The notes beneath the pieces were generated by a model. That model made no database searches, had not been told where the DNA came from, and worked only from the letters and a program-made list of their open reading frames with translations. This document shows positions 62,330 through 64,000 of a stretch of DNA of 64,000 nt, piece after piece (position 1 is the first letter of the stretch; each line of letters opens with the position of its first letter). Source of the DNA: Azorinus chamasolen (lineage: Eukaryota > Mollusca > Bivalvia > Cardiida > Solecurtidae); the NCBI GenBank assembly GCA_963576725.1, contig OY755241.1, positions 73,978,999 to 74,042,998 of the forward strand. The letters are read 5' to 3'. The translations under genes and the position numbers were made by a program.

Positions 62330-64000
62330 GTTAACTTTTAAAATCAATTTCATTAACTATATAATCAATTTGATTATGTTTTCCCAATTGTTATTGAACT
62401 CATTTTCTCTGTTTTCTGTTAAGGCAACCTGCTTTACGATATCGTATTTAAATGCAATATGACGTCTAAGACCATCTGAAGTGGGTCTGAAACGTTTGTG
62501 TTTGCACTGAAAAATATACATTTTAATGAAGGCAAGTATACAATTTTTTGCAATGTCACAGGTTGCTATATAGCCAAACATCATTGTTTTAATATCTAGA
62601 GGAACAAAATGACTATTTGGGAATGTCAGAATATTACTTATTATGGCTGACTGGACAATACCAAAACAAATGTTCTATTGTTTCTGGTTCCATGTTACAG
62701 AATGTGCATTCTATTTTATCTGTATAATTTATTGTGTATACGTAGTAATTTGTTCCTAAAATGCAGTGTAATATTCTCACTTGAAACCACTGCATAAAAG
62801 TATCATTTGTAATATTAAATGGTAAACTAAAAATCTGCTTCCAATCGCTACCAGTAAAATTAGTGCATGAAGGTATTTTTCTACTCCAAGTGTCCTTACA
62901 TGAGGGTTGGTCAGACTTCTTGTTCAGGCATTTATACATTAATTTCGACACCTTTTCGTTTTTATACAGAATTTTAAGATAAGGAGGAATAAAAGTTTTT
63001 TGTATTTTTCTTATATCGTTTTTGTGTTTATATTTAAGCTTTTTTAATGCATGTCCTAATGCTAGCATCATACCGCGATATGCTAAATGATTGGTTTGTA
63101 AACTGTATTTTTCATTAAATTCTGTTAAGGTCATAAAAGTATTTTGGGAATCTAAAATATCTCCAATACAGCTTACTCCTGCTTTAACCCATGTTTTTAG
63201 AAAAACTCTCTTATTTGCAATTAAGATATGTTGGTTATATCTTTGATTGCGTTTTTCTCAATTTCATGACGGCTAATCAGCTCTGAAAAGGCTTTAAGGG
63301 TATCTGACCAGAATTTATTACTGCATGTTTGAGAAAGATTTTCACAATAGTGTTTTCCAGAATTAAGTAATGTGTTCAAATCTATCTTGGAATTTATTAT
63401 TTTTGACCAGCCGCCATTTTTTGAAATTAACTTTTTAATCCACGTGGTTTAAGCATTTATAAAGGCGTTCAGATTTAACATTCTCAATCCTCCATGTGCT
63501 TATTCTTGTAATAAAACTGATCTTTTGATTTTGTCATTTCCGTTCCAAACAAATTTTTAAAATATTTTGTTAAGTTTATTTAACATTTGTTCAGAAGGAT
63601 TTGGAAGGGCTTGAAACAGATGATTTAGTTTTGCCACGAGAAGACTTTTAATCACAGCAATTTTGCCTATAGGTGAAAGTATTCGTCTGTTCCAATCTTT
63701 TATTGTATTTTCAATCTCATTTCAATCTCAGATATCTTTGTATCGAAGTTAATTTCAACCATATTTTCTAACTCTACATGAAATTTTACATCAAACATCT
63801 GGAAGTGTTGTTGGTTCCATATTAATTTCCATTTTGTTTTAATTGTGTCGGAGCTAAATTTGTTCCTGCCAATCCATACTATTTTTGTTTTATCAAAATT
63901 TACGTTAAGTCCAGAAAATTCAGAGAAGATTGAAAGTGTATCAAGGGTTTCATTTAAAGACTCCTTAGATCCATCTAGAATAAAGCTTGTATCGTCAGTA
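62330..64000 (-). pseudogene. L1/Tx1-like LINE C-terminal half, runs off the window
   Basis: On the minus strand the right edge reads TDDTSFILDGSKESLNETLD, just after the catalytic DD motif, then SGLNVNFDKTKIVWIGRNKF, so the RT core lies outside the window. Frame breaks occur between about 63140 and 63760. The frame 62634-63134 holds the thumb/C-terminal region (NDTFMQWFQVRILHCILGTN) and a zinc-knuckle-like CTFCNMEPETIEHLFWYCP, characteristic of L1/Tx1-group elements. 62340-62584 encodes the tail after a stop. The copy is inactive as seen. Confidence 0.8.

Overview
This is eukaryotic, AT-rich, repeat-dominated DNA. It most resembles a bivalve mollusc genome, for three reasons. It carries several pearl/CvA-like non-autonomous elements: 130-170 bp tandem cores, an ACGG/ACAG microsatellite, and a small GC-rich terminal hairpin. 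It carries mollusc-type LINE remnants (L1/Tx1-like, L2/CR1-like and jockey-group). It is also saturated with short hairpin MITEs. I cannot name the species. There are no prokaryotic features, and most open frames are products of tandem repeats.

The dominant theme is MITEs flanked by TTAA (TTAACCC...GGGTTAA), the signature of piggyBac-type transposition. I sort them into families A-F by their terminal inverted repeats (TIRs). A has CTTTSGC ends and a core arm with GTTTGGATCC. B is about 250 bp with TTAACCCTTCGCTTGCT ends. C is about 250 bp and its right half contains GAATATTCAGTAGG. D is about 240 bp and its right end contains TGACGTCATTATTT and ATGAATATTCATG. E is 180-230 bp with an AGCATTTGCTCC hairpin. 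F has TTAACC(A/C)TTTCAGTG ends. Families A-D and F share related central hairpins (GCAAACAGAGTAGACC...GGTCTGCTCTGTTTGC and relatives) although their ends differ. A separate family, M, is about 205 bp, has TA-flanked CAGTARAACC ends and is Tc1/mariner-like.

Layout: 1-3.4 kb, nested MITEs. 3.4-6.1 kb, a 34-bp minisatellite split by a 996-bp insertion. 6.1-14.3 kb, a dense MITE field. 14.3-26 kb, a satellite nursery with 60-, 28-, 33-, 69-, about 55- and 106-bp arrays, several visibly derived from MITE parts, plus a segmental duplication in which the 33-bp array grew from a few copies to about 60. 26-30.4 kb, two decayed LINEs. 30.4-36.5 kb, short arrays, MITEs, a pearl-like element and trinucleotide expansions. 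36.5-40 kb, tRNA-like SINE pieces, family B MITEs and a pearl-like element.

The 40.4-50.4 kb interval is the only part that looks like host genes. An uncharacterised spliced frame begins near 40,449. A four-exon gene (44,219-50,343) has phases that match at every junction and encodes about 300 residues with a Myb/SANT-like (trihelix-type) DNA-binding domain and a C-terminal helix. Exons in this interval tend to lie just downstream of TTAA MITEs, and intron 3 holds two tail-to-tail MITEs, each interrupted by a pearl-like element.

50.4-64 kb is again mobile DNA: a TIR element; an apparently identical patchwork duplication; an antisense Ty3/Gypsy pol relic; a LINE interrupted by a pearl-like element and by a SINE-like insertion with 22-bp direct repeats; a TIR element; an L2-like LINE on the minus strand; and an L1/Tx1-like LINE running off the right edge.
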